In this document: one piece after another, positions 7,065 to 14,312 of the stretch
How the letters are laid out: each line of letters starts with the position of its first letter
How positions within the stretch are numbered: the stretch's first letter is position 1
Origin: Oleiagrimonas sp035690885
Lineage (GTDB): Bacteria; Pseudomonadota; Gammaproteobacteria; Xanthomonadales; Rhodanobacteraceae
NCBI GenBank assembly: GCA_035690885.1
Contig: DASSKC010000043.1
Coordinates: forward strand, 1 to 20,139
Length of the DNA stretch: 20,139 bases
Reading direction: 5' to 3'
Notes under the pieces: generated by a model
The model's database searches: none
Told to the model about the DNA's origin: nothing
Seen by the model: only the letters and a program-made list of their open reading frames with translations
Translations under genes and position numbers: made by a program

Positions 7065-9583
7065 CACGGTGCGGCCGATGGCTCGCCGGCGGTCATTTTG
7101 AGCACCGAATGACGCAACTCGCGCGACAGCACCACACGCGCATCCTCGACCACGGACTCCAGCGCCGCGTCGTATTCCAGCTTGCCGGCGTCGTTGCTCC
7201 AGATGACGCGACGCTGGCGCAGCTTGTGGATGAAGCCGCGGAACAAGGCCTTGTCGAAAAACTCCGGCGCGCTCAACTCGTGCAACAGGCTCACGCGCTG
7301 AGCGGTCAGCGTGCAGGCTTTTTCCAGCTCGCTCGCGCTCAGCGTGCCGGCTTCGTGGCCGACCAGGGTAGCGATGACGATGTAGTAGCGCTCGAAGGCC
7401 TGCATCAGGGTGCGGGCCACGGTCTTGAGCTGGAAGGCGCCGTCGTCCTGGCCCGGTCCACGCTCGAGCACACGCCCTTCACTGCGTGCATCGAGCAGAC
7501 CGCGGCGCACGAAAAAGTCGAGCGTGTCGGACAGCACATCGACAAACTCGGCTTCGGTCCAGCGCAGGAACAGCTCACTCTGGATGAACGGATAGATGAT
7601 GCGCCCCAGACGCAGGATCGACGCGCGCGACATGCGCCGGTTGTTGAGAAAACAACTGGCCACCCAGGCGGCGGCCGCGACCAGATGCAGCACGTTGTTG
7701 CGAAAGTAGCTGAGCAGCACGGCCTGCTCGCCTTCGGTCACCAGCACGTCGCCCTGCGGATGGCTGACGCGACGGATCCAGCCCATGGCCTCGCCGTGGG
7801 CGACGATCTCTTCGGCCGTGTCGCGGGTCACGCTGACGCGCTCGGCATACGGCAGCTCGGTCAACAAGGCCTTGAACAGCTCCAGTTGGGCCAACAGGTC
7901 CGATTCGGCCACCGCATGCTTGCGCGTGGACAGCAGCACCAGGGCCAACAGGTTGACCGGATTGACGTTGGCGCAGGCGTTGATGTTGATGTGGATGCTC
8001 TCGGCCAGGTGATCGACCGAGCGGCTCAGCCATTCGGGCTTGGCATCGGGAGCAAGGTCGGCATGCTCGCGCCAGTCCGCGGCGCAGGCATCAAGCACCT
8101 CGTTGAGCTCGACCGGCTCGCCGAAGCTCAACGCGACATGGCCGTAATGCTGCTTGAGGATCTTGCGCACGCCACGCAACAACGCCAGCCAGGACTCCTT
8201 CTCCTTGGGCTGACCGGACAATTCGCCGACATACGACTTGCCCTCCATCAGCTTTTCGTAGCCGATGTAGACCGGCTGGAACAACACCGGCCGACGCGGC
8301 GCTCGCAAGAATGCGCGCACCGTCATCGACAACATGCCGGCATGCGGCTTTAGCAGGCGCCCGGTCCGCGAACGCCCGCCCTCGATGAAATATTCCAGCG
8401 GCACGCCACGGTCGATCAGCTGCGCCATGTATTCCTTGAAGATGGTCGAGTACAGCGCGCTGCCACGAAAACTGCGGCGCATGAAGAACGCGCCGCCGCC
8501 ACGCAGGAACCGCCCCAGCACCGGCAAATTGAGATTCTTGCCCGCGGCAATGTGCGGCACCACCACGCCGGCGGCCTGCAACTTGTAACTGAGCAACACG
8601 TAGTCGGCATGGCTGCGATGACAGGGCACGTAAATCACTTCGTGGCCGGGCGCGATGTCGCGCGCGCGATCGAAGTGGTGCATGGAAATGCCGTCGTACA
8701 GCTTGTTCCAGAACCACGCCAGGATGAAAGAGGCCGAGCGCACCACCGTGTGCTTATAGTCGGCGGCAATCTCCATCATCATGTCGTGCGCGCGACGCAT
8801 CGCCTTGTGCCGCGAGATGCCGTCCTTGGACGCGGCCACGTCGATGGCCTCGCGTACCGGCGCGGCGTTGAGCACGCTGTCGACCACGGTACGCTTGTGC
8901 GACAGGTCCGGTCCGATCACGGCCGCGCGGATGCGCCGGAAATGCGTGCGCAACACCCGCGCGATCTTGCGTGCGGTCCGCTCGGTGCGCTCCTCGCCGG
9001 ATTCGGCCAACACCTCGCGCATGCTGACCGGACGCGAAAAGTGCACCACCGTGTCGCGACCGTTCAACAGCAGCGCCAGGATGCGTCGAAAGCGGCCGAC
9101 CACCACCCAGTCCTCGGAGAACAGCACGCGAAACCAACCCGACTCGCGACCCGGCGCCCGGCCCACGTAAATGGCCACCGGTACCAGCTGCACATCGGCT
9201 TCGGGCATCACCTCCAGACTGGACAAAAGCTGCCGCAAGCGCGCCTGCGAGGCACCACGCCGGGTGCGCCCGATCAATCGGCCCACGCGATGGCTCAGCG
9301 AAAACATCGCGTTGCGTGGATGCGCCAAGCCGCCAATGGACGCATACGGCGACGGTAACCCGGCCTCGCGGCAGGCGCGCTCCAGGATCAACGTGTCGGA
9401 CAGGCCGTGGCGCTCGACCACGTAGCACACCGGCTTGTGCGCATCGAGCAGGGTGGCCGGTTCGGCCGGGTCACGCTTGATGCGCACCCACGGTCGCAGC
9501 AACCGCCCGGCCAGGGCCAGCCACCAATGGGGGCGGACGGATGTGGCCGCCGCCGGCGTCGAATCAGGAAGTGTGGAAGCCAT
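7064..9583 (-). CDS. plsB: Glycerol-3-phosphate 1-O-acyltransferase (PlsB)
   Basis: An 839-residue membrane-associated acyltransferase that transfers an acyl group from acyl-CoA or acyl-ACP to position 1 of sn-glycerol-3-phosphate, the first step of phospholipid synthesis. The H-x4-D catalytic motif CHRSHAD is at 321-327 (H322, D327). The RGGGAFFMRRSF block is at 361-372 and the FIEGGRSRTGR glycerol-3-phosphate block at 399-409. The long N-terminal domain before the acyltransferase core and the length (about 810 in E. coli) distinguish PlsB from PlsC-type enzymes. The ATG at 9583 has no obvious Shine-Dalgarno sequence. It is followed immediately by the cpdB-like gene (TGATG overlap). Upstream it is separated from the lipoprotein gene by 144 bases that contain a REP pair. 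Confidence 0.96.
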   Translation of the reverse strand: MASTLPDSTPAAATSVRPHWWLALAGRLLRPWVRIKRDPAEPATLLDAHKPVCYVVERHGLSDTLILERACREAGLPSPYASIGGLAHPRNAMFSLSHRVGRLIGRTRRGASQARLRQLLSSLEVMPEADVQLVPVAIYVGRAPGRESGWFRVLFSEDWVVVGRFRRILALLLNGRDTVVHFSRPVSMREVLAESGEERTERTARKIARVLRTHFRRIRAAVIGPDLSHKRTVVDSVLNAAPVREAIDVAASKDGISRHKAMRRAHDMMMEIAADYKHTVVRSASFILAWFWNKLYDGISMHHFDRARDIAPGHEVIYVPCHRSHADYVLLSYKLQAAGVVVPHIAAGKNLNLPVLGRFLRGGGAFFMRRSFRGSALYSTIFKEYMAQLIDRGVPLEYFIEGGRSRTGRLLKPHAGMLSMTVRAFLRAPRRPVLFQPVYIGYEKLMEGKSYVGELSGQPKEKESWLALLRGVRKILKQHYGHVALSFGEPVELNEVLDACAADWREHADLAPDAKPEWLSRSVDHLAESIHININACANVNPVNLLALVLLSTRKHAVAESDLLAQLELFKALLTELPYAERVSVTRDTAEEIVAHGEAMGWIRRVSHPQGDVLVTEGEQAVLLSYFRNNVLHLVAAAAWVASCFLNNRRMSRASILRLGRIIYPFIQSELFLRWTEAEFVDVLSDTLDFFVRRGLLDARSEGRVLERGPGQDDGAFQLKTVARTLMQAFERYYIVIATLVGHEAGTLSASELEKACTLTAQRVSLLHELSAPEFFDKALFRGFIHKLRQRRVIWSNDAGKLEYDAALESVVEDARVVLSRELRHSVLKMTAGEPSAAP

Positions 9584-9647
9584 GGGGACGTATTCTACGT
9601 GACACGGAGCGGCAACATCCGGGACATGATCCGGTCAAACTGCAGGT

Positions 9648-9727
9648 GCAGGTCGGGTTGGCTTCACCAACCCGACGTCCGTATTACGTCACGCCATGTC
9701 CGGGTTGATGAAGCCAACCCGACCTAC
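9648..9727 (-). repeat. GTAG-type REP pair abutting a stop codon (copy A)
   Basis: On the minus strand the element starts with GTAGGTCGGGTTGG, directly after the TGA stop of the lipoprotein gene, and ends in an inverted partner. The outer arms AGGTCGGGTTGGCTTCA (9650-9666) and TGAAGCCAACCCGACCT (9709-9725) are perfectly complementary over 17 bases, and each half also forms its own GGGTTG/CAACCC hairpin. Read on the minus strand it aligns over most of its length with the plus-strand element at 14130-14212. It looks like a BIME-style pair of GTAG REPs mobilised by a RAYT transposase; none is encoded here. Confidence 0.8.
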
Positions 9728-10702
9728 TCAGCTGGCATCCGTGGCCGGCGCGGCGCTCGCGCTCGGAGCCGGCACCGTGGCGGGCGCGGCGACACTGCTT
9801 GCCGGAGCCGTGCTGCCAGCGTGTGCCAGCGCCGCACGCGCCGAGTGCCAGTGTTCGAGGACATGTCGCGGATACCAGCGCTTGCCCTTGCGCACCATGT
9901 CCACGGTGGTCGTGAACGGTTTGCCCAGGATGCTGAAATCGACCTGCACCACGGCATGGTCGTCGTTTTGCTTGAGCGTCTTGGCCGTGGCCGAGTCGAG
10001 CATGCGATCGACCGACAAGCCATACACGGCCAGCAAGTCCTTGAAGCCTTTCCAGGCGGTCGCATAGCGCTGCATCGACTGCTCGTAATCAAGCTGGCTG
10101 GCCTGCTTGAGCGTCTTGATGTCCAGCGCGCGCGCCGTGTCGACCACGATGCCGACCGCCTTTTTCGCCTTGGCCTTGCTGCCCCAGTCAGTGCGCCCCA
10201 TCCACTGGGTCACCGCCTTGAGCACACCGCGGGCCTGGCTTTTCTGTTCACCGGTCAAGGCATTGGTCTGGGTGATCTCGGTGCCGACGGCGGTGCTGAA
10301 CATGCCGATCATCATCGGCAGGCTCTTGTCGCGCATCAGCTTCCACGCATCCAGCATCGGCGCGATCTTCGCGAACTCTTTCTTTTTGGCACCGGGCTGC
10401 GTGAGCCGCTGCATGTTGCGGGCAAAACGCTGGCGCTCGGCCTGGCTCACGCCACGCAGCGCACCGTGGTCCTTGCGCGTCCATTCGGTGCGCAGCCGCT
10501 TGTAGTCCGCTGGCGCCAGCACGTGTTTGAGCAGGCCGTCGAAATCGCCGACTTTCAGCTCCTTGATGGCGTTCTGCACGGCCAGTTGCGGCGTCGCCGT
10601 CTCGGCCGTCAGGTCTTGCGCCTGCTTGCCCTTGTGACAACCGGCCAGCGTCAGGCCGACCAGCACGACAAGGGCGGCAGAACAAATCAATCGCGTACGC
10701 AT
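9728..10702 (-). CDS. Uncharacterised lipoprotein
   Basis: A 324-residue protein with a clear type II signal peptide: MRTRLICSAAL, a hydrophobic core, then the lipobox LAGC with the acylated cysteine at 22. The mature part is rich in Lys, Ala and Gln, mostly helical in character, and has no motif I recognise. The last 35 or so residues are low-complexity Ala/Pro/Ser/Thr. Residue 23 is not Asp, so the outer membrane is the expected destination. The start at 10702 has GGGAG 8 bases upstream; an in-frame frame extends 36 codons further but lacks a signal and crosses the terminator. A likely promoter lies just upstream (10732-10760). Function unknown. Confidence 0.85.
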   Translation of the reverse strand: MRTRLICSAALVVLVGLTLAGCHKGKQAQDLTAETATPQLAVQNAIKELKVGDFDGLLKHVLAPADYKRLRTEWTRKDHGALRGVSQAERQRFARNMQRLTQPGAKKKEFAKIAPMLDAWKLMRDKSLPMMIGMFSTAVGTEITQTNALTGEQKSQARGVLKAVTQWMGRTDWGSKAKAKKAVGIVVDTARALDIKTLKQASQLDYEQSMQRYATAWKGFKDLLAVYGLSVDRMLDSATAKTLKQNDDHAVVQVDFSILGKPFTTTVDMVRKGKRWYPRHVLEHWHSARAALAHAGSTAPASSVAAPATVPAPSASAAPATDAS

Positions 10703-10731
10703 GAACACAACTCCCGGAACGGGGCTGCCTG

Positions 10732-10760
10732 AGCGTAGGTCCCCAGCCGGCCGCGAGCAA
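10732..10760 (-). promoter_or_regulatory. Candidate promoter of the lipoprotein gene
   Basis: On the minus strand, TTGCTC (10760-10755) and TACGCT (10737-10732) are separated by exactly 17 bases, placing a transcription start about 20 bases before the GGGAG-preceded ATG at 10702. It lies downstream of the terminator at 10768-10804, so the gene would be transcribed independently of what lies upstream. Box matches are moderate (3 of 6 each). Confidence 0.35.
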
Positions 10761-10767
10761 GGGGATT

Positions 10768-10804
10768 CAAAGAAAACCCCGCGACGCAAAAACGGCGCGG
10801 GGTT
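10768..10804 (-). terminator. Rho-independent terminator, minus strand
   Basis: AACCCCGCG (10775-10783) pairs perfectly with CGCGGGGTT (10796-10804), with two more inner pairs around an A-rich loop. On the minus strand the stem is followed by TTCTTTG, giving a GGGGTTTTCTTT U-tract. On the plus strand no U-tract follows, so orientation is minus. It is about 290 bases from the nearest upstream minus-strand gene and 66 bases before the lipoprotein ATG, so it probably ends a separate short transcript. Confidence 0.75.
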
Positions 10805-10869
10805 GTCCAATCAGGAGGACCGGAAAGGAAATGACCCGTTCGGACCGCGACGGGCGGTTGAACGTGGTG
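10768..10869 (-). ncRNA. Candidate trans-acting small RNA with CU-rich region
   Basis: A minus-strand promoter candidate (TTGCAT at 10904-10899, 17-base spacer, TAACAT at 10881-10876) would start a transcript of about 100 nt near 10869 that ends at the strong terminator. The predicted RNA has a 5' stem-loop (CGTTC/GAACG enclosing ACCGC/GCGGT), a single-stranded CU-rich segment containing CCUUUCC and UCCUCC (anti-Shine-Dalgarno-like), then the terminator hairpin. This layout is that of C-rich-loop sRNAs that target ribosome-binding sites (Xanthomonas sX13 is a known example of the type); identity to any known RNA is not claimed. The alternative is a 3' tail of read-through from the gene ending at 11091. 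Confidence 0.4.
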
Positions 10870-10875
10870 AGACAC

Positions 10876-10955
10876 ATGTTAGTTGCGCATTAAAGTTTAT
10901 GCAACACTTTAAGTAAACACTTATAAGTCATTGAATTTACTTCTTACTATATTGT
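10876..10955. promoter_or_regulatory. AT-rich segment with tandem palindromes, probable promoter/operator
   Basis: About 80 bases are strikingly AT-rich compared with the rest of the window. Two tandem palindromes of the form ACTT-N(1-2)-AAGT sit at 10906-10914 (ACTTTAAGT) and 10919-10928 (ACTTATAAGT), 13 bases apart start to start, each preceded by AC or C. They lie just upstream of the candidate -35 box for the small RNA. A regulator-binding site is plausible; no regulator is identified. Confidence 0.35.
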
Positions 10956-11039
10956 AGGAGCGGCGGAAGCCGCGATTCGGTGACGCCGCAAGGCAACAAC
11001 CCTGCGGGCACGCCCCATCGCGGCTTCCGCCGCTCCTGC
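10954..11039. repeat. GTAG-type REP inverted pair (GTAGGAGCGGC family)
   Basis: AGGAGCGGCGGAAGCCGCGAT (10956-10976) is perfectly repeated in inverse orientation at 11017-11037, a 21-bp match with a 40-base centre that itself has a CCGCA/TGCGG stem. Each arm contains a small hairpin (GCGGC-GGAA-GCCGC). The left end begins GTAG, the right end GCAG. It lies 51 bases after the stop codon of the minus-strand lyase-family gene. GTAGGAGCGG-type REPs are common in Xanthomonadales and pseudomonads. Confidence 0.8.
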
Positions 11040-11090
11040 GCCGGGTGTGGTTATTCGAGGCTCCCAACAAGTTCAAGCGATGACACACGG

Positions 11091-11915
11091 TCAGGAAACA
11101 CCAAACAGCTTGCCCATGTCAGCGTGCGTCACGCTGTTGGCAAAGCCGTCGAAACGGCCTTCCGCCAACGGACCGGCCGCCCGCGTGAAACCGCTCCATG
11201 CCGCCAGCGCCAACGATCCGCCGACACTGACCCGACGCACGCCCAGTTCGGCCATCTCGGCCAGGGTGTGTGACGAGGCCGGACCCAGCAGGATGTTCAC
11301 CGGCCTGGGTGCCACCGCCTCGACCACGGCCTTGATCTGCTCACGCGTGGACAGGCCGGGCGCATACAGACAATCGGCGCCGGCTTCGGCATAGGCGCTC
11401 AGGCGACGCAGCGTTTCATCCAGATCCGGCCGCCCGACCAGAAACCCTTCCGAACGCCCCACCAGCATCACGTCTTCGCCGGTCGCGTCGATGGCCGAGC
11501 GCGCGGCGCGCATGCGCGCAACGGCTTGATCGAATGCGTACAGCGGCTGGTCGGCATCGCCGGTGGCGTCCTCGATCGACAGACCAGCCACGCCGGTTGC
11601 GACACAACGACGCACGTTGTCGGCCAGTTGCCCCGGATCACGTGCATGACCGTCCTCGAAATCGGCATTGACCGGCAACGAGGTCGCGCCCACCAGTTCG
11701 GTCAGATGCGCCAACACTTCCTCGACGCCCACATCGCCATCGGCCTTGCCGCGCGAAAACGCATAGCCCGAACTGGTGCTGGCCAGGGCCTTGAAGCCCG
11801 CGTGCGCCAGCCATTTGGCCGATCCGACATCCCACGGATTGGGAATGACGAAGCAACCCGAGGCATGCAACTGGCGAAAGGCGGCACGACGTTCGGCATA
11901 GGGAGAGCGGGTCAT
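11091..11915 (-). CDS. Isocitrate lyase / PEP mutase family protein
   Basis: A 274-residue cytoplasmic protein of the PEP mutase/isocitrate lyase superfamily, a (beta/alpha)8 barrel whose members make or break C-C or P-C bonds of alpha-oxo acids with Mg2+. Visible family features are CFVIPNPWDVGSA at 21-33, the metal-binding VNADFEDG at 82-89, GLSIEDA at 111-117, and LYAPG later on. The KKCGH-type catalytic loop of true isocitrate lyases is absent, and the protein is much shorter than those enzymes, so it belongs to the small, poorly characterised subgroup (PF13714-like, oxaloacetate hydrolase or carboxyphosphonoenolpyruvate mutase relatives). The start at 11915 (MTRSPYAERR) has GGA about 9 bases upstream; an ATG three codons earlier has none at proper spacing. 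It is divergent from hppA. Substrate unknown. Confidence 0.88.
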   Translation of the reverse strand: MTRSPYAERRAAFRQLHASGCFVIPNPWDVGSAKWLAHAGFKALASTSSGYAFSRGKADGDVGVEEVLAHLTELVGATSLPVNADFEDGHARDPGQLADNVRRCVATGVAGLSIEDATGDADQPLYAFDQAVARMRAARSAIDATGEDVMLVGRSEGFLVGRPDLDETLRRLSAYAEAGADCLYAPGLSTREQIKAVVEAVAPRPVNILLGPASSHTLAEMAELGVRRVSVGGSLALAAWSGFTRAAGPLAEGRFDGFANSVTHADMGKLFGVS

Positions 11916-12013
11916 GGCAAACATTCCACGTGGGGAACGGCCAGTCTACGCCGCGCACCGGGATGCTCGTCGGCTGTCGCATGATTGCGTAGCACATCAG
12001 GCAAATGTGTGTC

Positions 12014-12019
12014 TATACT
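12014..12019 (+). promoter_or_regulatory. Candidate -10 box of hppA
   Basis: TATACT (5 of 6 to consensus) lies in the divergent gap, 48 bases before the hppA ATG. No strong -35 is at 17 bases; the hexamer there is AGCACA. A GGGGAGG ribosome site precedes the start. Low certainty without transcript data. Confidence 0.35.
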
Positions 12020-12066
12020 CGAATGGCCCGCCCGTCATGGGCTGCATTGCAATTCGGGGAGGTTCC

Positions 12067-14115
12067 ATGCTGCAACAGTACGGTTTGTGGATCGCGCTGG
12101 CATGCGCGGTCGTCGCCATCCTCTACGGCGTGTTTTCGGTGCGCTGGGTATTGGCCCAGTCTTCCGGCAATGAACGAATGCAGGAAATCGCCCACGCCAT
12201 TCAGGAAGGCGCCCGCGCCTACCTCAATCGACAATACGGCACCATCGCCATCGCCGGCGTGGTGCTTTTTTTGTTGGTGGGCTTTTTCATCGCCTGGCCG
12301 ACGGCCATCGGCTTCGCCTTTGGCGCCATCTTGTCCGGCGCCGCCGGCTACATCGGCATGAATGTCTCCGTGCGCGCCAACGTGCGTACCGCCGAGGCCG
12401 CGCGCAACGGCATCAGCAAGGCCATGAACGTGGCGTTCCGCGGCGGCGCCATCACCGGCATGCTGGTGGTCGGCATGGCGCTGCTGGGCGTGACCGTTTA
12501 CTACATCGTGCTGACCTCGGGCTTCGGCTTCCATCAGGAAGACGCATTGGAAGCCCTGGTCGGCCTGGCTTTCGGCTCGTCGCTGATCTCGATCTTTGCG
12601 CGCCTGGGCGGCGGCATCTTCACCAAGGGCGCCGATGTCGGTGCCGACCTGGTGGGCAAGGTCGAAGCCGGGATTCCCGAGGATGACCCACGCAACCCGG
12701 CGGTGATTGCCGACAACGTCGGCGACAACGTCGGCGATTGCGCCGGCATGGCCGCGGACTTGTTCGAGACCTATGCGGTGACGGTGGTCGCGACCATGTT
12801 GCTGGGCGGCCTGAGCTTTGCCACCAATCCGGACGCGGTGCTGTATCCGCTGATCCTCGGTGCGGCCTCGATCATCGCCTCGGTGATCGGCACCTTCGCG
12901 GTGCGCGTCAAACCCGGCGGCTCGATCATGGGCGCGCTGTACAAGGGCGTGCTGGTTTCGGCCATCCTGGCGGCGATCGCGTTCTGGTTCATCACCCAGG
13001 CCCTGTTCCCGCACGGCATCGGCACCGGCGCCGATGCGATCAGCGCCGAACGCCTGTTCTTCTGCGCCCTGAACGGACTGGTGCTGACCGGCCTGATCGT
13101 GTGGATCACCGAGTATTACACCGGCACCGAACACAAACCGGTACAGCACATCGCCAAGGCCTCGACCACCGGCCACGGCACCAACATCATCGCCGGCCTC
13201 GGCATTTCGATGAAGGCGACGTGCTGGCCGGTACTGGCGCTGTGCGCGTCGATCTGGCTGGCGTATTACTCCGGCGGCCTGTACGGCATCGCCATCGCGG
13301 TGACCGCGATGCTGTCGATGACCGGCATGATCGTGGCGCTGGATGCGTTCGGCCCGATCACCGACAACGCCGGCGGCATCGCCGAAATGGCTGATTTGCC
13401 CGAGGAGGTGCGCGGCATCACCGATCCGCTGGACGCGGTCGGCAACACCACCAAGGCGGTCACCAAGGGCTACGCCATCGGTTCGGCCGCACTGGCCGCG
13501 CTGGTGCTGTTTGCCGACTACACGCATCACTTGAGCGTCGAGTTCGGTCACGCCTTCACGTTCGACCTGTCCGACCACATGGTCATCATCGGCCTGCTGA
13601 TCGGCGGCCTGATCCCGTTCCTGTTCAGCGCCATGGCCATGGAGGCGGTGGGGCGTGCGGCCGGCGCGGTGGTCGAGGAAGTGCGCAAGCAGTTCCGCGA
13701 GATCACCGGCATCATGGACGGCACCGGCAAGCCCAAATACGACCGTGCGGTGGACATGCTGACCAAGTCGGCGATCAAGGAAATGATCATTCCGTCGCTG
13801 TTGCCGGTGGTGGTGCCGATCCTGGTCGGCCTGATCCTGGGCCCGGTGGCGCTGGGCGGCGTGCTGATCGGCACCATCGTCACCGGCCTGTTCGTGGCCA
13901 TCTCGATGACCACCGGTGGCGGCGCCTGGGACAATGCCAAGAAGCACATCGAGGATGGCAACTTCGGCGGCAAGAACTCCGAGGCGCACAAGGCCGCGGT
14001 CACCGGCGACACCGTCGGCGACCCGTACAAGGACACCGCCGGCCCGGCGGTCAATCCGTTGATCAAGATCATCAACATCGTGGCATTGCTGATCATCCCG
14101 CTGCTGGCGATGTGA
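12067..14115 (+). CDS. hppA: K+-independent membrane-bound H+-translocating pyrophosphatase (HppA)
   Basis: A 682-residue polytopic inner-membrane pump that couples pyrophosphate hydrolysis to proton export. About 16 hydrophobic segments are visible. The pyrophosphate-binding signature DVGADLVGKVE is at 190-200, followed by the acidic IPEDDPRNPAVIADNVGDNVGD loop; the C-terminal NAKKHIEDG and DTVGDPYKDTAGPA blocks are intact. The K+-dependence determinant reads GNTTKAVT with Lys463 and Thr466, the pair known in K+-independent enzymes (Ala at the first position in K+-dependent ones), so the enzyme should not need potassium. The ATG at 12067 has GGGAGG just upstream; the frame is open further 5' but without a better start. 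A GTAG REP pair follows the stop codon. Confidence 0.97.
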   Translation: MLQQYGLWIALACAVVAILYGVFSVRWVLAQSSGNERMQEIAHAIQEGARAYLNRQYGTIAIAGVVLFLLVGFFIAWPTAIGFAFGAILSGAAGYIGMNVSVRANVRTAEAARNGISKAMNVAFRGGAITGMLVVGMALLGVTVYYIVLTSGFGFHQEDALEALVGLAFGSSLISIFARLGGGIFTKGADVGADLVGKVEAGIPEDDPRNPAVIADNVGDNVGDCAGMAADLFETYAVTVVATMLLGGLSFATNPDAVLYPLILGAASIIASVIGTFAVRVKPGGSIMGALYKGVLVSAILAAIAFWFITQALFPHGIGTGADAISAERLFFCALNGLVLTGLIVWITEYYTGTEHKPVQHIAKASTTGHGTNIIAGLGISMKATCWPVLALCASIWLAYYSGGLYGIAIAVTAMLSMTGMIVALDAFGPITDNAGGIAEMADLPEEVRGITDPLDAVGNTTKAVTKGYAIGSAALAALVLFADYTHHLSVEFGHAFTFDLSDHMVIIGLLIGGLIPFLFSAMAMEAVGRAAGAVVEEVRKQFREITGIMDGTGKPKYDRAVDMLTKSAIKEMIIPSLLPVVVPILVGLILGPVALGGVLIGTIVTGLFVAISMTTGGGAWDNAKKHIEDGNFGGKNSEAHKAAVTGDTVGDPYKDTAGPAVNPLIKIINIVALLIIPLLAM

Positions 14116-14129
14116 CATCGCCTGCCTGT

Positions 14130-14212
14130 GTAGGTCGGGTTGGCTTCATCAACCCGACATGGCGTGATCCGATACGGATGTCGGGTTACGCCTGCGGCTC
14201 AACCCGACCTAC
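14130..14212 (+). repeat. GTAG-type REP pair 3' of hppA (copy B)
   Basis: The element begins GTAGGTCGGGTTGGCTTC, 14 bases after the hppA stop, and ends in AACCCGACCTAC, so GTAG is at both ends in inverted orientation. It is the same family as the minus-strand element at 9648-9727; the two align well through the centre (ATGGCGTGA...ATACGGA.GTCGGGTT) and differ in the right arm, where this copy reads ACGCCTGCGGCTC instead of GGTGAAGCC. Both copies point away from the gene end they follow. Confidence 0.8.
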
Positions 14213-14299
14213 CTTGCGCAAAGCGCTCGCATAGATGACGGCAGGCTGAAGACCTGATCTCGCACACGCCATCGGTATGGCACCGCGCGTCGATCCCCT

Positions 14300-14305
14300 T
14301 ACAAT
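14300..14305 (+). promoter_or_regulatory. Candidate -10 box close to the ATG of the 2OG oxygenase
   Basis: TACAAT (5 of 6 to consensus) ends 7 bases before the ATG at 14313, and no Shine-Dalgarno sequence is visible. The expected transcription start would fall on or next to the A of the ATG, which suggests a leaderless mRNA. A good -35 is not seen. Confidence 0.35.
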
Positions 14306-14312
14306 CTGGCGC

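Noticed and set aside
10831..10893. Plus-strand 20-codon frame MTRSDRDGRLNVVRHMLVAH with purine-rich DNA upstream
   Set aside because: AGGAGG is 12 bases from the ATG, AAGGAA is too close, and the same DNA read on the minus strand makes a better small-RNA candidate; no conservation information is available.
12013..14118. Minus-strand frame of 701 codons opposite hppA
   Set aside because: HppA is unmistakable on the plus strand; the reverse frame is His/Asp/Gln/Arg-rich with no motifs.
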